Origin: a virus | Length of the DNA stretch: 35,644 nt | Virus record (IMG/VR): IMGVR_UViG_3300042731_002983 | Span: 1 to 35,644 of that record | Reading direction: 5' to 3' (one strand) | In this document: piece after piece, positions 8,042-15,567 of the stretch | How the letters are laid out: the number at the start of each line of letters is the position of its first letter | How positions within the stretch are numbered: the stretch's first letter is position 1 | The notes under the pieces: generated by a model | Told to the model about the DNA's origin: nothing | What the model saw: only the letters and a program-made list of their open reading frames with translations | Databases searched by the model: none | Program-made: the position numbers and the translations under genes

Positions 8042-9144
8042 ATTGTCGTTATCCTTAGCTGAGATCTTGCTATGCCTGGCGCCATATGCGCTATGTTAAC
8101 CACGTCGTTATCTAGCCTATTATAGCGCAAAAATGACAGCATGGCTATCTCCGTAGCGTCCATCTCCAGCGATGAGTCTAGCGTCAGGCGGACGGTGTTT
8201 TGGTCGATTTCCGTCACGTCCGTAACGCCGCGCATGTGCCATGTGCCTGACGTGTCAAGCACGGCTATATTATCGGCTGATTCAAGCTCGTCGTTTTCTA
8301 CATCGATGACCGTCGTGATAGCGCCTGTTGATTGCAGGCGCATGTCGTTGTCAAAACTCGGCATGTAGAATCCTCGATATTTCCCGGCCCGTCGGAAGAG
8401 GAACTCTTCGTATTCTCGAAGATCATCTCTTGTTTTTACGATTGTGTCGAGCGGCTTTGAATGTCGCAGTTTAAGCCACGGCGTAGACTGGGCTACAAGA
8501 CCGATCCCGAAGTCGTTGATCTCTTGGAGCTGGGATAGCGTCGTCGGAACAAACGTTCCATCCTTAATCCCTGGGTCGGTGTAGATGTCCTCCCCGTCGT
8601 ATTGAGCAGGCGTGGCTGGAGCTATTGCCGCCACATCCTGCACAACGAACGTTATTGATACGCTTCCTGATTGCCCGTTGGTATCAAGGGATGGATCCCC
8701 TTTAACAAACCCTGTCCGAACCGGCATAACGTATGCGTCGTCAAGCGCAGACGCGCCGGCCGTAAGCGTTATGGTTGTGTCTGTCTGGCTGTCGATCGAC
8801 ACCACTTCATATCCTTCTGGACCATATAGCAGCGCAGTATCTATAAAATCTGTGATGGTTGTATCGCATGATATAACCGTCTGGCCAGAGGTGACATCTC
8901 CTACGCTTTGCATGTAGGGCCACATGGGGATGTACCATCCCCCGCGAAGATTGTTAAATAGTGAGTTATATACAAGCGGCTTTTTAGCCTTGCTTAAGTG
9001 GTATGAAAACTCGAAAGTTTGGCGCGGCACTACGCGTATTTGCGTGCGCTGCTCTGTGCCGTCGCGGTGCTCAATGATGTCAGTCAGCCATTCATATCGC
9101 TCACGGATGGGCCACGTAGGTTCGATCGGTATGACGCTAGGCAT
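8038..9144 (-). CDS. Minor tail protein, 368 aa
   Basis: The protein begins MPSVIPIEPTWPIRERYEWL, and the sequence contains WYIPMWPYMQ, a style seen in minor tail proteins encoded between tape measure and gpL-like genes (DUF2460-like or gpM-like position). It appears to have two similar halves: SFNNLRGGWYIPMW-like and KYRGFYMPSFDNDM-like segments, each followed by beta-rich blocks. Context makes a distal tail role likely. The start overlaps the tape-measure stop by eight bases. Confidence 0.7.
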   Translation of the reverse strand: MPSVIPIEPTWPIRERYEWLTDIIEHRDGTEQRTQIRVVPRQTFEFSYHLSKAKKPLVYNSLFNNLRGGWYIPMWPYMQSVGDVTSGQTVISCDTTITDFIDTALLYGPEGYEVVSIDSQTDTTITLTAGASALDDAYVMPVRTGFVKGDPSLDTNGQSGSVSITFVVQDVAAIAPATPAQYDGEDIYTDPGIKDGTFVPTTLSQLQEINDFGIGLVAQSTPWLKLRHSKPLDTIVKTRDDLREYEEFLFRRAGKYRGFYMPSFDNDMRLQSTGAITTVIDVENDELESADNIAVLDTSGTWHMRGVTDVTEIDQNTVRLTLDSSLEMDATEIAMLSFLRYNRLDNDVVNIAHMAPGIARSQLRITTI

Positions 9145-11479
9145 TTAGAGCGCTCCGAATCTGCTCTGCATTGCGCGATATCTTGTTGATGAATACCGTG
9201 TCGCTGTCAGAGCTGTCGAGATAGTCGCCCACCATTGCCGGGTCCAGTACATTGACTGTTTTCAGATTGACGACAGGCGCCTGCGAGAGTCCCTTGCCGC
9301 TATTGAGCGCATCGACTCCTTCCTTGCCGATAGCTCTTGTTGCCTGCGCGTTAAGGACCGCTTCCTGCCCGCGCTCGTTAATGCGAATAAGCTGCTCGCC
9401 CCCAGGCACTACGCCGCCCGTTTCATACCCCTGATATTGCTGGCTGGCGATTGTTGCGATCTGTGCGCCGCCTTGGGCTGCTATCATGCCTGCGAAAATT
9501 GGCCCCATGATAGGTCCGAACTCAAGAGCCTTCGCTACACCCTGCGCTGTGGAAATGGTTGCATTCGCAATTGCGGCTGCTTGGTTGATCCGAAACGCAG
9601 TTTCGTTGTATTGTGATGCCTCTGATGTCAGGGTCTCAGCGAATGCAGCAAACATCATCCCCCTATCACCGTATGACATCTGATCAAACTCTTTTCGCGA
9701 TGTCAGGCCCCATCTTGTCAGGTCAGTAAGATTGTTCTGGTGCTCTGCCTCGATTTGTTCTATCAGTGCATTCCCTTCTTGGATTGCAATTAGCTTTTCT
9801 GCCATCGCCTGACGCACAATATCGATTCTGTGCTGTGCGGTGTCTGACTCCATGTGGGCAATCTGATCATAGTGATTTTTGAGTGAATCGATTTCTGCTT
9901 GCAGTGGACTTTCCCCAGGCTGTGCGTGCTGCTCTTCAAAGAGCTTTTTCCGGATCTTTATGAAGTTTTCGAGCTCGGGGAAGTCTGCCCATTCTTTTCT
10001 GATCCTTGTCTCTTCGATGGCCCATGCATTTGCCATATCATGAGTGCTTTCGTAATATTCCTGCCATTGGTCGAGAGCTTTATCTGATGCTGCCAGTGTG
10101 TCTCTTAGCCAGTCGGATTGCATTTTTTGGCTGTGCTTCCAAAGTGCGTCTTCTGCTTTTGCCACCTCGTCAACATCCGCGATAAAGCCCTTCATGACTT
10201 TCTTCTGCTTCTTAACTTCTTCGGTGACGTCTTTGATGGCGACGCGCTCTTTTCGGTAGCCTTCGATTCTTTCTTCTATTGTAGGGCTGAACTTCTTAAG
10301 AGCTTCGAGCATTTCGTCATTGTTTCCAGCTATATCTTTCGCTGCTTGTGCTGCAGCATCCTTGATTGCTATTTCAGATCGAAGTACCCGCTCAAGTGTT
10401 TCGTCTGACGATAGGCCGATGCTGTTGAGGCCTTCCGTGACTACCCTCATCATCTCTAGGATTGGGGCTAGCGTTCCATACGTGTAAGCAGCAATGCCGC
10501 TTACCACGTTCTGTCCTGTGTTTTCAACGGTCTCATACAGTAGATTAAACAGATCAATCGTTCTGCTGACAGTGGCGCGCATGAAATCTACCGTTGCCAA
10601 TGTCTCAGGATCAGAGAAATCGACTTCGTCTACGGCTCTTGCTATGTCATAAAGTGATTGCGTGATTGCTTCTGAAGCGCCAAGCGCATCATCGAGATCT
10701 CCTATAAATTTAGCCGTTGAGTTAGATAGACTCTGCCCAACCTGGCCGAAAGTTTTGTCGATCTTCCCGAATTCTTTTGCTAGCGATGAGCCCTGCGTTT
10801 CAAGAGCCTTAATCACCATTTCTGAAGATATTCTTCCATCTTCTGCAGCTTTCCTGAAATCTTTCGCTGCTATGTCTGATGTCTCTTCCAAGCCGTCAAG
10901 TATTGCTCTGTACAGGCGTGGAGTCTGCTCTCTAATGGACATCAACTCTTGCCCAACAGCCTTGAAGTCTGCGCTGAATGCCTGCCCAAGCTGGACAATT
11001 GCCCCCTGAGCAGCAACAGCAGATGTCCCGCTCACAATTACAGCCTGGTTGATCATGTTTGTTAGATCAAGACGCCGCTGCATCTCAAGGTTCAGATCTC
11101 GTGTTCCGAGTGAGATCCTTTGGAAAAGTTCTGCTGACGCTGCATATGCTACCCTGTTGTCTTGTGACGACTCAAAAAGCTCCCTCTGCGCAGACGCAAG
11201 CTCCTGGGTTGATGTTGTTGCCAGCCTGATCCGATTCTCTGCATTGGTCATCAAATCGACTGATTTTGTATATGCGTCTAAGCTAATTTTTGCGGTGTAA
11301 AATGTAGCAGCTACGCCGGCTGCCCTCGTAGCAAGGACTCCGATACCCGCAGACATTTTTTTAGATGCAGCCATGTTTGATGTCTCAGCTTTTGACAGCT
11401 TCCCGACCTCTTCGCGCAGTTTTCTGACTTTTATTTCGCCAGACCGGTCTACCTCTGTCTCGATGCGTAGAGTTGCCAA
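9137..11479 (-). CDS. Tail tape measure protein
   Basis: This is the longest helical protein of the tail module, about 780 residues. It follows the G/GT chaperone, has long Ala/Glu/Lys-rich helices and a hydrophobic Ala/Gly-rich region (IANATISTAQGVAKALEF), and ends in GGVVPGGEQLIRINERGQEA, which is typical of tape measure C termini. It sets tail length and is ejected with DNA. The TTG at 11479 is the likely start: it has a G-run ribosome site immediately upstream, and an upstream extension of 38 residues is compositionally unlike the rest. The start region overlaps the end of the T extension. Confidence 0.85.
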   Translation of the reverse strand: MATLRIETEVDRSGEIKVRKLREEVGKLSKAETSNMAASKKMSAGIGVLATRAAGVAATFYTAKISLDAYTKSVDLMTNAENRIRLATTSTQELASAQRELFESSQDNRVAYAASAELFQRISLGTRDLNLEMQRRLDLTNMINQAVIVSGTSAVAAQGAIVQLGQAFSADFKAVGQELMSIREQTPRLYRAILDGLEETSDIAAKDFRKAAEDGRISSEMVIKALETQGSSLAKEFGKIDKTFGQVGQSLSNSTAKFIGDLDDALGASEAITQSLYDIARAVDEVDFSDPETLATVDFMRATVSRTIDLFNLLYETVENTGQNVVSGIAAYTYGTLAPILEMMRVVTEGLNSIGLSSDETLERVLRSEIAIKDAAAQAAKDIAGNNDEMLEALKKFSPTIEERIEGYRKERVAIKDVTEEVKKQKKVMKGFIADVDEVAKAEDALWKHSQKMQSDWLRDTLAASDKALDQWQEYYESTHDMANAWAIEETRIRKEWADFPELENFIKIRKKLFEEQHAQPGESPLQAEIDSLKNHYDQIAHMESDTAQHRIDIVRQAMAEKLIAIQEGNALIEQIEAEHQNNLTDLTRWGLTSRKEFDQMSYGDRGMMFAAFAETLTSEASQYNETAFRINQAAAIANATISTAQGVAKALEFGPIMGPIFAGMIAAQGGAQIATIASQQYQGYETGGVVPGGEQLIRINERGQEAVLNAQATRAIGKEGVDALNSGKGLSQAPVVNLKTVNVLDPAMVGDYLDSSDSDTVFINKISRNAEQIRSALNA

Positions 11480-12275
11480 GTTACCCCCCCCTTTCGTCTC
11501 ACTGCGTCTAGGTATGACCCACCGATAGACATTACAACCGTTGTGTATCGCTTGACCATTTCGTCTGCGTCGAACCCTTCCGGAGTTGCCCATCGCAGCT
11601 GATCTTTTACAGCTTCATACTTGAGCTGTAGGACCTCTCCTGTTACCTCTACCGGGCACGTTCTGATGATCTCAATGAGCGGCATAGCCTCTTCGATCTC
11701 GTCTCGGAAAACGATCTCCGAGTCCGGGTTGTTTCTGAGCGCTTCTTTGTCGCGCGCCTTGATCGTTTCTTCGCCTACGCCTCGCGCTTTTTGTTGGAGG
11801 TAGCGCTGAGCTTTCCCAGCCGCTCGGCCTCGGACTCCTGCGCTGATACCAAGATGACTTCGAGCACGCGGACGTATCCGTGCCGCTCTGCTAGTTCTAG
11901 GATCTCTTCCCGGTCGCCTCCGGTTAGGCACAGTTCTAGCCGCTCTTTGGCCTGGGCTTCGTTCAGCTTTTCGATGTCGTGTGCGTCTCCCAGCTCGTCG
12001 AGTTCGTCTTCGATGGCAACGGATTCGTCCATCAGCTTTTCCAGTGCGGCAAAGTCTTCGCGCTTTTCTGCGAGTGCTACGCGGCGCGTGATGCGGTCGA
12101 GTTTTCGGATGAGCTTGCGAGATGTCTTGCGTAGTTCGCGTAGCTCTTCGGCATCTGCTTCGAAGTTTTCCTTTTCTTCGATGGTCAAATCCCTGATGTA
12201 GCCTGACAGTTTTTTATTGGGCTTGCCCGGGCGCGGAACCTCCATCTCGAACGGATTGTCAATTGTTAGCAGCAT
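11449..12275 (-). CDS. Tail assembly chaperone GT (-1 frameshift product)
   Basis: The G reading frame can shift back one base at G-GGA-AAG (11817-11811) and continue in the -1 frame to the stop at 11449. The product would be 155 residues of G plus about 120 more beginning AQRYLQQKARGVGEE, 275 in all. In lambda the equivalent GT protein recruits tail tube subunits to the tape measure. Support: the heptamer is the same as in lambda and in the right frame, the T frame is open from the slip site to the tape measure gene, and gene order is standard. The extension is acidic then mixed, with no membrane segment. Confidence 0.82.
11775..12275 (-). CDS. Tail assembly chaperone G, 166 aa
   Basis: This unshifted product lies between the tail tube protein and the tape measure protein. 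It starts MLLTIDNPFEMEVPRPGKPN, then has a long helical, strongly charged region (EEKENFEADAEELRELRKTS onward). It ends soon after the frameshift site with NKKREA. CAAGGAGAAAAA gives a strong ribosome site before the ATG. It should be made in excess over GT. The tandem-hexamer site h starts 12 bases upstream, on the opposite strand. Confidence 0.8.
   Translation of the reverse strand: MLLTIDNPFEMEVPRPGKPNKKLSGYIRDLTIEEKENFEADAEELRELRKTSRKLIRKLDRITRRVALAEKREDFAALEKLMDESVAIEDELDELGDAHDIEKLNEAQAKERLELCLTGGDREEILELAERHGYVRVLEVILVSAQESEAERLGKLSATSNKKREA
11811..11817 (-). promoter_or_regulatory. -1 ribosomal frameshift slippery site GGGAAAG
   Basis: Read on the minus strand, the zero-frame codons are CTG GGA AAG. 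The heptamer G GGA AAG allows both tRNAs to re-pair one base back (GGG AAA). It is the same slippery sequence as lambda G/GT, and it lies 12 codons before the G stop. Confidence 0.85.
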
Positions 12276-12286
12276 TTTTTCTCCTT

Positions 12287-12319
12287 GTTTGCCTTATGTT
12301 TGCTTTCTTGCAACATAAT
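12287..12319 (+). promoter_or_regulatory. Tandem-hexamer promoter (site h), GTTTGC variant
   Basis: GTTTGC at 12287-12292, GTTTGC at 12298-12303 (11-bp period), ten bases, then CATAAT at 12314-12319. This fits the shared geometry. It points into the ANNGC tract and away from the G chaperone gene. No plus-strand gene follows, so the likely transcript is a short RNA. Confidence 0.75.
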
Positions 12320-12330
12320 GTGGATGTTGC

Positions 12331-12370
12331 AGCGCATCGCAGAGCAGTGCAAAGCAAGGCAGTGCACAGC
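12331..12370 (+). repeat. ANNGC pentamer repeat, 8 copies
   Basis: Eight consecutive pentamers of form A-N-N-G-C. The A, G and C are fixed and the two inner bases vary (GC, TC, GA, GT, AA, AG, GT, CA). Period five is not a coding period. Confidence 0.9.
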
Positions 12371-12388
12371 AATGAAACGAAATGCACC

Positions 12389-12412
12389 ACCCTCTTCGGA
12401 GGGTGTGATTGA
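12389..12412 (+). terminator. TTCG hairpin, possible bidirectional terminator
   Basis: CACCCTC-TTCG-GAGGGTG makes a 7-bp GC-rich stem with a TTCG tetraloop just after the ANNGC tract. It is also downstream of the tail tube gene on the minus strand, so it could stop or weaken transcription either way. T-runs are poor on both sides, so termination is not certain. Confidence 0.5.
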
Positions 12413-12432
12413 GCTTGTTAAGGCAGGTTGAA

Positions 12433-13392
12433 TCACGCGAAGTATCCGTATTTGATGTGATACGCCTGGTTTGTCGAGTCGTCTTTTAGGAATACGCGTG
12501 CTGTGTATGCCAATTTTCCGTCAACGACGCCTTTCGCAGGAGGTTGAGTCGGGTCGACCTGAGCCTTAAACCCTTTGATCTCTACTTTTTTTCCGCTTGA
12601 TGCCCCGGCAGTGATGACGACAATGTGCTCCGTTTCTTCTGCCAATAGCGTCCAAATGTCGTTCGTGTTTGCCGTGTCTGCGATGTAGGTCAGATCGATA
12701 TAAGGCTCGTGGTCGTCGTTGGAGTGTATCTTGTCACTCACCGCATATGTAGGCGTGTTGGTGGAGCCGGTGCTGAACTCAAACGACGTAACAGCGCGCG
12801 ATATACCGTTGATTGTGATGTTGTCCGTTGATTTGAGCACGATCAGCGCGTTTTCGTCCTCGACGAATGCCGGATTGGCCTCCGTGACCGGGGCGCCGTT
12901 TGAGTAGCCTGCGATATCGGCCTTGAGCATGATCGGCTCTCCTGCTGTTCCGGAGACCGTCAGGACGCCGAGCGCCTTGCTGATGGTGTCTTTTTCTCCG
13001 TCGCGGTACACAACCACCTCTGATGCTGCTGGGTCGTCCTGGGTCGGAGTGTAGATGACAGTTTCTTCGCCTGGCGTCCCGGTGTCGATGGTCTCGTCAA
13101 GACAGCAGATTTGCAGTACATCCGACCAGCCAGGAGGAGTATCGAGCGCCGTTGCTGCGTCGTCGTTACCTCGCAGATATGTCTCGAGCGATACGGACCC
13201 CTGCGTGTTGTCAGTGTTGACCCATGCTTGCTGTGCGCCTTTGCGGCCTGTTGCGCGTTTGTATTTACCGCCTCCTGGCGTTTTTGTCACCTCGATGTTT
13301 TCTGCATTTGATACCTCTACGACATCAGATGATGATGCAGTTCCGTCGTATTTTGCCAACACGATGACGCTGGATGAGTTTTGATATGCCAT
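12433..13392 (-). CDS. Major tail tube protein
   Basis: This 319-residue, beta-rich protein lies directly before the G/GT chaperone genes, the standard place for the tail tube subunit. It opens with MAYQNSSSVIVLAKYDGTAS and has segments such as GSVSLETYLRGNDDA and FEFSTGSTNTPTYAVSD. The region GTAGEPIMLKADIAG looks like part of the tube fold. AAAAAAGGGGCAACAA precedes the ATG, and a sigma70-like -10 (TATAAT, minus strand, 13417-13412) lies about 20 bases upstream, so it likely begins its own transcript. It stops just before a hairpin that may reduce expression of the distal tail genes. Confidence 0.85.
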   Translation of the reverse strand: MAYQNSSSVIVLAKYDGTASSSDVVEVSNAENIEVTKTPGGGKYKRATGRKGAQQAWVNTDNTQGSVSLETYLRGNDDAATALDTPPGWSDVLQICCLDETIDTGTPGEETVIYTPTQDDPAASEVVVYRDGEKDTISKALGVLTVSGTAGEPIMLKADIAGYSNGAPVTEANPAFVEDENALIVLKSTDNITINGISRAVTSFEFSTGSTNTPTYAVSDKIHSNDDHEPYIDLTYIADTANTNDIWTLLAEETEHIVVITAGASSGKKVEIKGFKAQVDPTQPPAKGVVDGKLAYTARVFLKDDSTNQAYHIKYGYFA

Positions 13393-13411
13393 TTGTTGCC
13401 CCTTTTTTCAT

Positions 13412-13417
13412 ATTATA
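13412..13417 (-). promoter_or_regulatory. Minus-strand -10 for tail tube operon
   Basis: TATAAT on the minus strand, preceded by CGC, about 20 bases upstream of the tail tube start. No TTGACA-like -35 is seen. Instead the -35 region overlaps the GTTTAC tandem of the divergent plus-strand promoter. The same relation (ATTATAGC then GTTTRC) recurs at 14679 and 19635. Confidence 0.65.
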
Positions 13418-13421
13418 GCGT

Positions 13422-13454
13422 GTTTACTGTACGTTTACTTTTTTGTGCGACAAT
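13422..13454 (+). promoter_or_regulatory. Tandem-hexamer promoter (site b)
   Basis: GTTTAC at 13422-13427, GTTTAC at 13433-13438, ten bases, GACAAT at 13449-13454. It drives the plus-strand cassette of two small genes (13527 and 13797). A leader of about 65 bases follows, with two small possible hairpins and the gene's AAAAGGAG ribosome site. Confidence 0.78.
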
Positions 13455-13526
13455 AAATAGTATTTAAAAAAAGGACTTCAGATAATCGAAGGCTACCGCC
13501 AATAATGGTATTCACAAAAGGAGTAA

Positions 13527-13793
13527 ATGATGAAAATCATAATCGGAAAGTACACAGTAGAAAGACTTGATGAACATAACATCACAGTAAGTTTCTTAAA
13601 ACTTGTAAATAAAAAAGAAGGTGGTCAGGCTGAACAACATGTCAGACTTGGATATTATGGGAACATAAAAAATGCATTGATAAAAGTCATGAACCACACA
13701 ATCGAATCTTCAGATGCTAATACGTGTGATGATTTAATAGCTGTAATAGACAAAGCAGAAAAAGAAATCATAAGCGCTGTAACGAAGGAGTAG
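13527..13793 (+). CDS. Hypothetical protein in plus-strand insertion cassette, 88 aa
   Basis: This Lys/Asn/Ile-rich protein begins MMKIIIGKYTVERLDEHNIT and ends in a helical, charged tail. It is more AT-rich than the surrounding tail genes and on the opposite strand, so it looks like an acquired moron-type gene carrying its own promoter (site b). AAAAGGAGTAA lies before the ATG pair; the first ATG (13527) or second (13530) may be used. No family recognised. Confidence 0.65.
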   Translation: MMKIIIGKYTVERLDEHNITVSFLKLVNKKEGGQAEQHVRLGYYGNIKNALIKVMNHTIESSDANTCDDLIAVIDKAEKEIISAVTKE

Positions 13794-13796
13794 ACG

Positions 13797-13961
13797 ATGA
13801 AAGCAATACACGTAAACCACTTTGGTGCTAAAACAACAATGACAAAATCAGCAATCAGAGTAAAATATCTAAAACAAAATTCTGCGGCTCAAAAGGTTCT
13901 GGCATATTTTCGCGGACCGTGGAGACTGCGCGACGAGGCTAAAGGCGCTCCGGCTATTTAA
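13797..13961 (+). CDS. Small basic hypothetical protein, 54 aa
   Basis: The ATG at 13797 follows GAAGGAGTAGACG, a good ribosome site, and begins three bases after the upstream stop. The product is basic (begins MKAIHVNHFGAKTTMTKSA), with a helical middle (YLKQNSAAQKVLAYF) and a WRLRDEAKGAP tail. No domain recognised. Its last bases overlap the stop of the convergent tail terminator gene. Confidence 0.6.
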   Translation: MKAIHVNHFGAKTTMTKSAIRVKYLKQNSAAQKVLAYFRGPWRLRDEAKGAPAI

Positions 13962-14347
13962 ATGCTTGATGCCTGCCCGTCAGGCGTCCCCCAATATCTC
14001 ATCTCAATATCTGCTATGCTCTCATAGACATTACCCCATTGATTCGCGCGCTGAAGCGTGTACATTGGGCCGAACTCCATCCCGTCCAACTCTCGCTCGC
14101 TCATCAGCTTTGACAGGTTGTCGATCATCTGATCGAGCTTGAGTGGGACCGACGCGAAAACATAGAACCGCACAGTCACGACATGCATCTCCAGCCCTAC
14201 CGCAGGGCGAGAGACACTGATCGGGATGTATTTAACTAATATTAGATCGTGGTCGTTGGTGTATGTGGCTCCCTCGAAATATTGTGGGTAGAGCGTCTGG
14301 TTTGTCGTCAAAAATGTTTCTAGCGCGATTTTAAAAGCCGCCTTCAC
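13958..14347 (-). CDS. Tail terminator-like protein, 129 aa
   Basis: The length, alpha/beta pattern and position (after an HK97 gp10-like protein, upstream of the tail tube gene) fit the tail terminator that caps the tube after length is reached. It starts with a helix (MKAAFKIALETFLTTNQTLY) and ends with a beta-rich region containing MRYWGTPDGQ. The start overlaps the upstream stop by four bases. Confidence 0.7.
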   Translation of the reverse strand: MKAAFKIALETFLTTNQTLYPQYFEGATYTNDHDLILVKYIPISVSRPAVGLEMHVVTVRFYVFASVPLKLDQMIDNLSKLMSERELDGMEFGPMYTLQRANQWGNVYESIADIEMRYWGTPDGQASSI

Positions 14348-14673
14348 TTAATTCTCCTCAGCAGTTTTGTGATGTTTTCGCGATGGCGCTTGATGATTGG
14401 CTGCCATCCATTCGGGAGTTGTTCAGACCCTTGCATTTTGCCGCCGATCATCCTACGTCCTCCATCGATTACGGGCGCGTATTCAACGTTCGTTTGCGTG
14501 ATGTATTTGTATTTTCCCGGTATCCATTCCCAGCTGCCCTTCAGGTGCCCAGTGTCAACCGGGGTTGCAGACACTACGTCACGGTGCATTTCAACGGCTT
14601 CGGTCTTGGCGATCTTGTCGCGCTTTTTCAGCAGTGCGTCCAGTTCTGCGTCGAATTCTTCCAAAACTCCCAT
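14344..14673 (-). CDS. Tail completion protein, HK97 gp10-like
   Basis: The 109-residue protein carries the PVDTGHLKGSW motif, characteristic of the HK97 gp10 / minor tail completion family, preceded by a charged helix. It joins head-tail connectors to the tail. There is no Shine-Dalgarno sequence. The ATG is six bases downstream of a perfect TATAAT (14684-14679, minus strand), so the transcript may begin at or next to the start codon, that is, be leaderless. Confidence 0.8.
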   Translation of the reverse strand: MGVLEEFDAELDALLKKRDKIAKTEAVEMHRDVVSATPVDTGHLKGSWEWIPGKYKYITQTNVEYAPVIDGGRRMIGGKMQGSEQLPNGWQPIIKRHRENITKLLRRIK

Positions 14674-14678
14674 GACTT

Positions 14679-14684
14679 ATTATA
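14679..14684 (-). promoter_or_regulatory. Minus-strand -10, leaderless-type promoter
   Basis: TATAAT on the minus strand, preceded by GCGC, ends six bases before the ATG of the tail completion gene. The -35 region overlaps the GTTTGC tandem of site g on the other strand. Confidence 0.65.
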
Positions 14685-14688
14685 GCGC

Positions 14689-14721
14689 GTTTGCCGTCTG
14701 TTTGCTTTCTTGCGTCATAAT
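14689..14721 (+). promoter_or_regulatory. Tandem-hexamer promoter (site g), GTTTGC variant
   Basis: GTTTGC at 14689-14694, GTTTGC at 14700-14705, ten bases, CATAAT at 14716-14721. From GTTTGC on it is nearly the same as site h, including the following TGTGGATGTTGC. It should drive the ANNGC tracts and perhaps the two plus-strand genes at 14968-15976. Confidence 0.78.
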
Positions 14722-14732
14722 GTGGATGTTGC

Positions 14733-14777
14733 AACGCAGGGCAACGCATCGCATTGCAATGCAGAGCAGTGCAAAGC
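14733..14777 (+). repeat. ANNGC pentamer repeat, 9 copies
   Basis: Nine consecutive A-N-N-G-C pentamers, preceded by GTTGC and followed by AACGAAATGCACC, as in the two other tracts. Confidence 0.9.
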
Positions 14778-14789
14778 AACGAAATGCAC

Positions 14790-14812
14790 CGGCCCCTTCG
14801 GGGGGCGTGATG
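14790..14812 (+). terminator. TTCG hairpin after pentamer tract 2
   Basis: GGCCCC-TTCG-GGGGGC forms a GC-rich hairpin right after AACGAAATGCACC. No T-run follows, so it may be a stability or processing element rather than a terminator. Confidence 0.45.
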
Positions 14813-14836
14813 GAGCTCTTCTTAGGAAGGTTCCAC

Positions 14837-14886
14837 AACGCAGGGCAGAGCAGTGCAACGCAACGCATCGCACGGCAAAGCAAGGC
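14837..14886 (+). repeat. ANNGC pentamer repeat, 10 copies
   Basis: Ten consecutive A-N-N-G-C pentamers, followed by AACGAAATGCACC. This copy has no tandem-hexamer promoter of its own and is about 60 bases after copy 2. Confidence 0.9.
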
Positions 14887-14895
14887 AACGAAATG

Positions 14896-14917
14896 CACCA
14901 CCCCTTCCGGGGTGTGA
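14896..14917 (+). terminator. TTCC hairpin after pentamer tract 3
   Basis: CACCCC-TTCC-GGGGTG makes a 6-bp stem directly after the third tract, followed by TGATT. The equivalent position after tract 1 has the same flanking GTGATT. Confidence 0.45.
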
Positions 14918-14967
14918 TTAGTTAGGCCGTTTTCGGACGGTCAATAAATCACACAAAGGAACTACAA

Positions 14968-15567
14968 ATGGCTATTCAAAGCTTGAAAGTCAAGTTCGAG
15001 GGATTCTCCCCGCTCTTACAAAACAACCCGCAGACGGTTGACCCGCTGAGCAAATACGCTCAGATGAAAAAACCTCTGACTTCGAAGAACAAAAAAACAG
15101 ACGAAGACATCCTCGAAATCCGTAGGATTGAGGTGGAGTCGAAGGTGTTTTGGGATGATAAGATTGGCATTTTTGTCCCTACTCGATGGGTGCTTGCCGC
15201 TGTCGCGCAAAACTCATACAAGATTGCGAAGATCTCAAAAGCAACCGCACGTGGGGCGATCTTCGCTACATATGACAAGGCGAAACTTACATACAGTGGA
15301 ATGCGAAACGTCAAAAAGCTCATCGACATTCCGAGAAACGAGAGGTTCGTCCGGCTCCTGAATCTCCCCCAGAAAGGCGTACGTCTCGCAAAAGCATTCC
15401 CTATTTTCGAGAATTGGAGCTTCGAGGTCGAGCTGGAATATGACGACGGAGTTGTCAATAAGTCGTCACTTGTTGATATTCTGAACTATTCGGCACGCTA
15501 CGGAGGATTCGGGGACTTGCGCCCGTCATACGGACGGTGTAATATGGAGGTGCTCGATGATGAGTAA
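14968..15567 (+). CDS. Hypothetical phage protein in plus-strand cassette, 199 aa
   Basis: The ATG follows AAAGGAACTACAA. The product opens with MAIQSLKVKFEGFSPLLQNN, then DPLSKYAQMKKPLTSKNKKT, and ends with a Gly-rich stretch (YGGFGDLRPSYGR). The opening hydrophobic strand, the Lys-rich KKTDED segment and the Gly-rich end resemble a phage family that I know only as hypothetical; the pattern is reminiscent of RAMP-like folds, but this is weak. It lies on the strand opposite to the head and tail genes, between the connectors and the tail completion gene, so it is probably not structural. Confidence 0.7.
   Translation: MAIQSLKVKFEGFSPLLQNNPQTVDPLSKYAQMKKPLTSKNKKTDEDILEIRRIEVESKVFWDDKIGIFVPTRWVLAAVAQNSYKIAKISKATARGAIFATYDKAKLTYSGMRNVKKLIDIPRNERFVRLLNLPQKGVRLAKAFPIFENWSFEVELEYDDGVVNKSSLVDILNYSARYGGFGDLRPSYGRCNMEVLDDE

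Larger units (their letters stand above)
12321..12415 (+). ncRNA. Putative short RNA 1: pentamer tract plus hairpin
   Basis: After the site-h promoter the plus strand has GTGGATGTTGC, then eight in-register copies of the pentamer ANNGC (12331-12370), then AATGAAACGAAATGC and a hairpin with a TTCG loop. The same order and sequence blocks recur at 14721-14810. Transcription is inferred from the promoter geometry. No frame looks coding and no ribosome site precedes an ORF. Confidence 0.5.
14722..14935 (+). ncRNA. Putative RNA 2/3: two pentamer tracts with hairpins
   Basis: After site g the plus strand holds nine ANNGC pentamers (14733-14777), AACGAAATGCACC and a TTCG hairpin. A spacer follows, then ten more pentamers (14837-14886), again AACGAAATGCACC and a second hairpin. 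A longer pairing, TGTGATT near 14912-14918 with AATCACA near 14947-14953, could close the 3' end of the second unit. This may be a free RNA, or a leader for the gene at 14968, whose ribosome site AAAGGAACTAC lies just beyond. Confidence 0.5.

Noticed and set aside
14680-14925. Cys-rich reading frames on both strands over the ANNGC tracts
   Set aside because: They arise from the five-base repeat read in frames of three, have no ribosome site, and are interrupted or shifted in the related tract at 12331.
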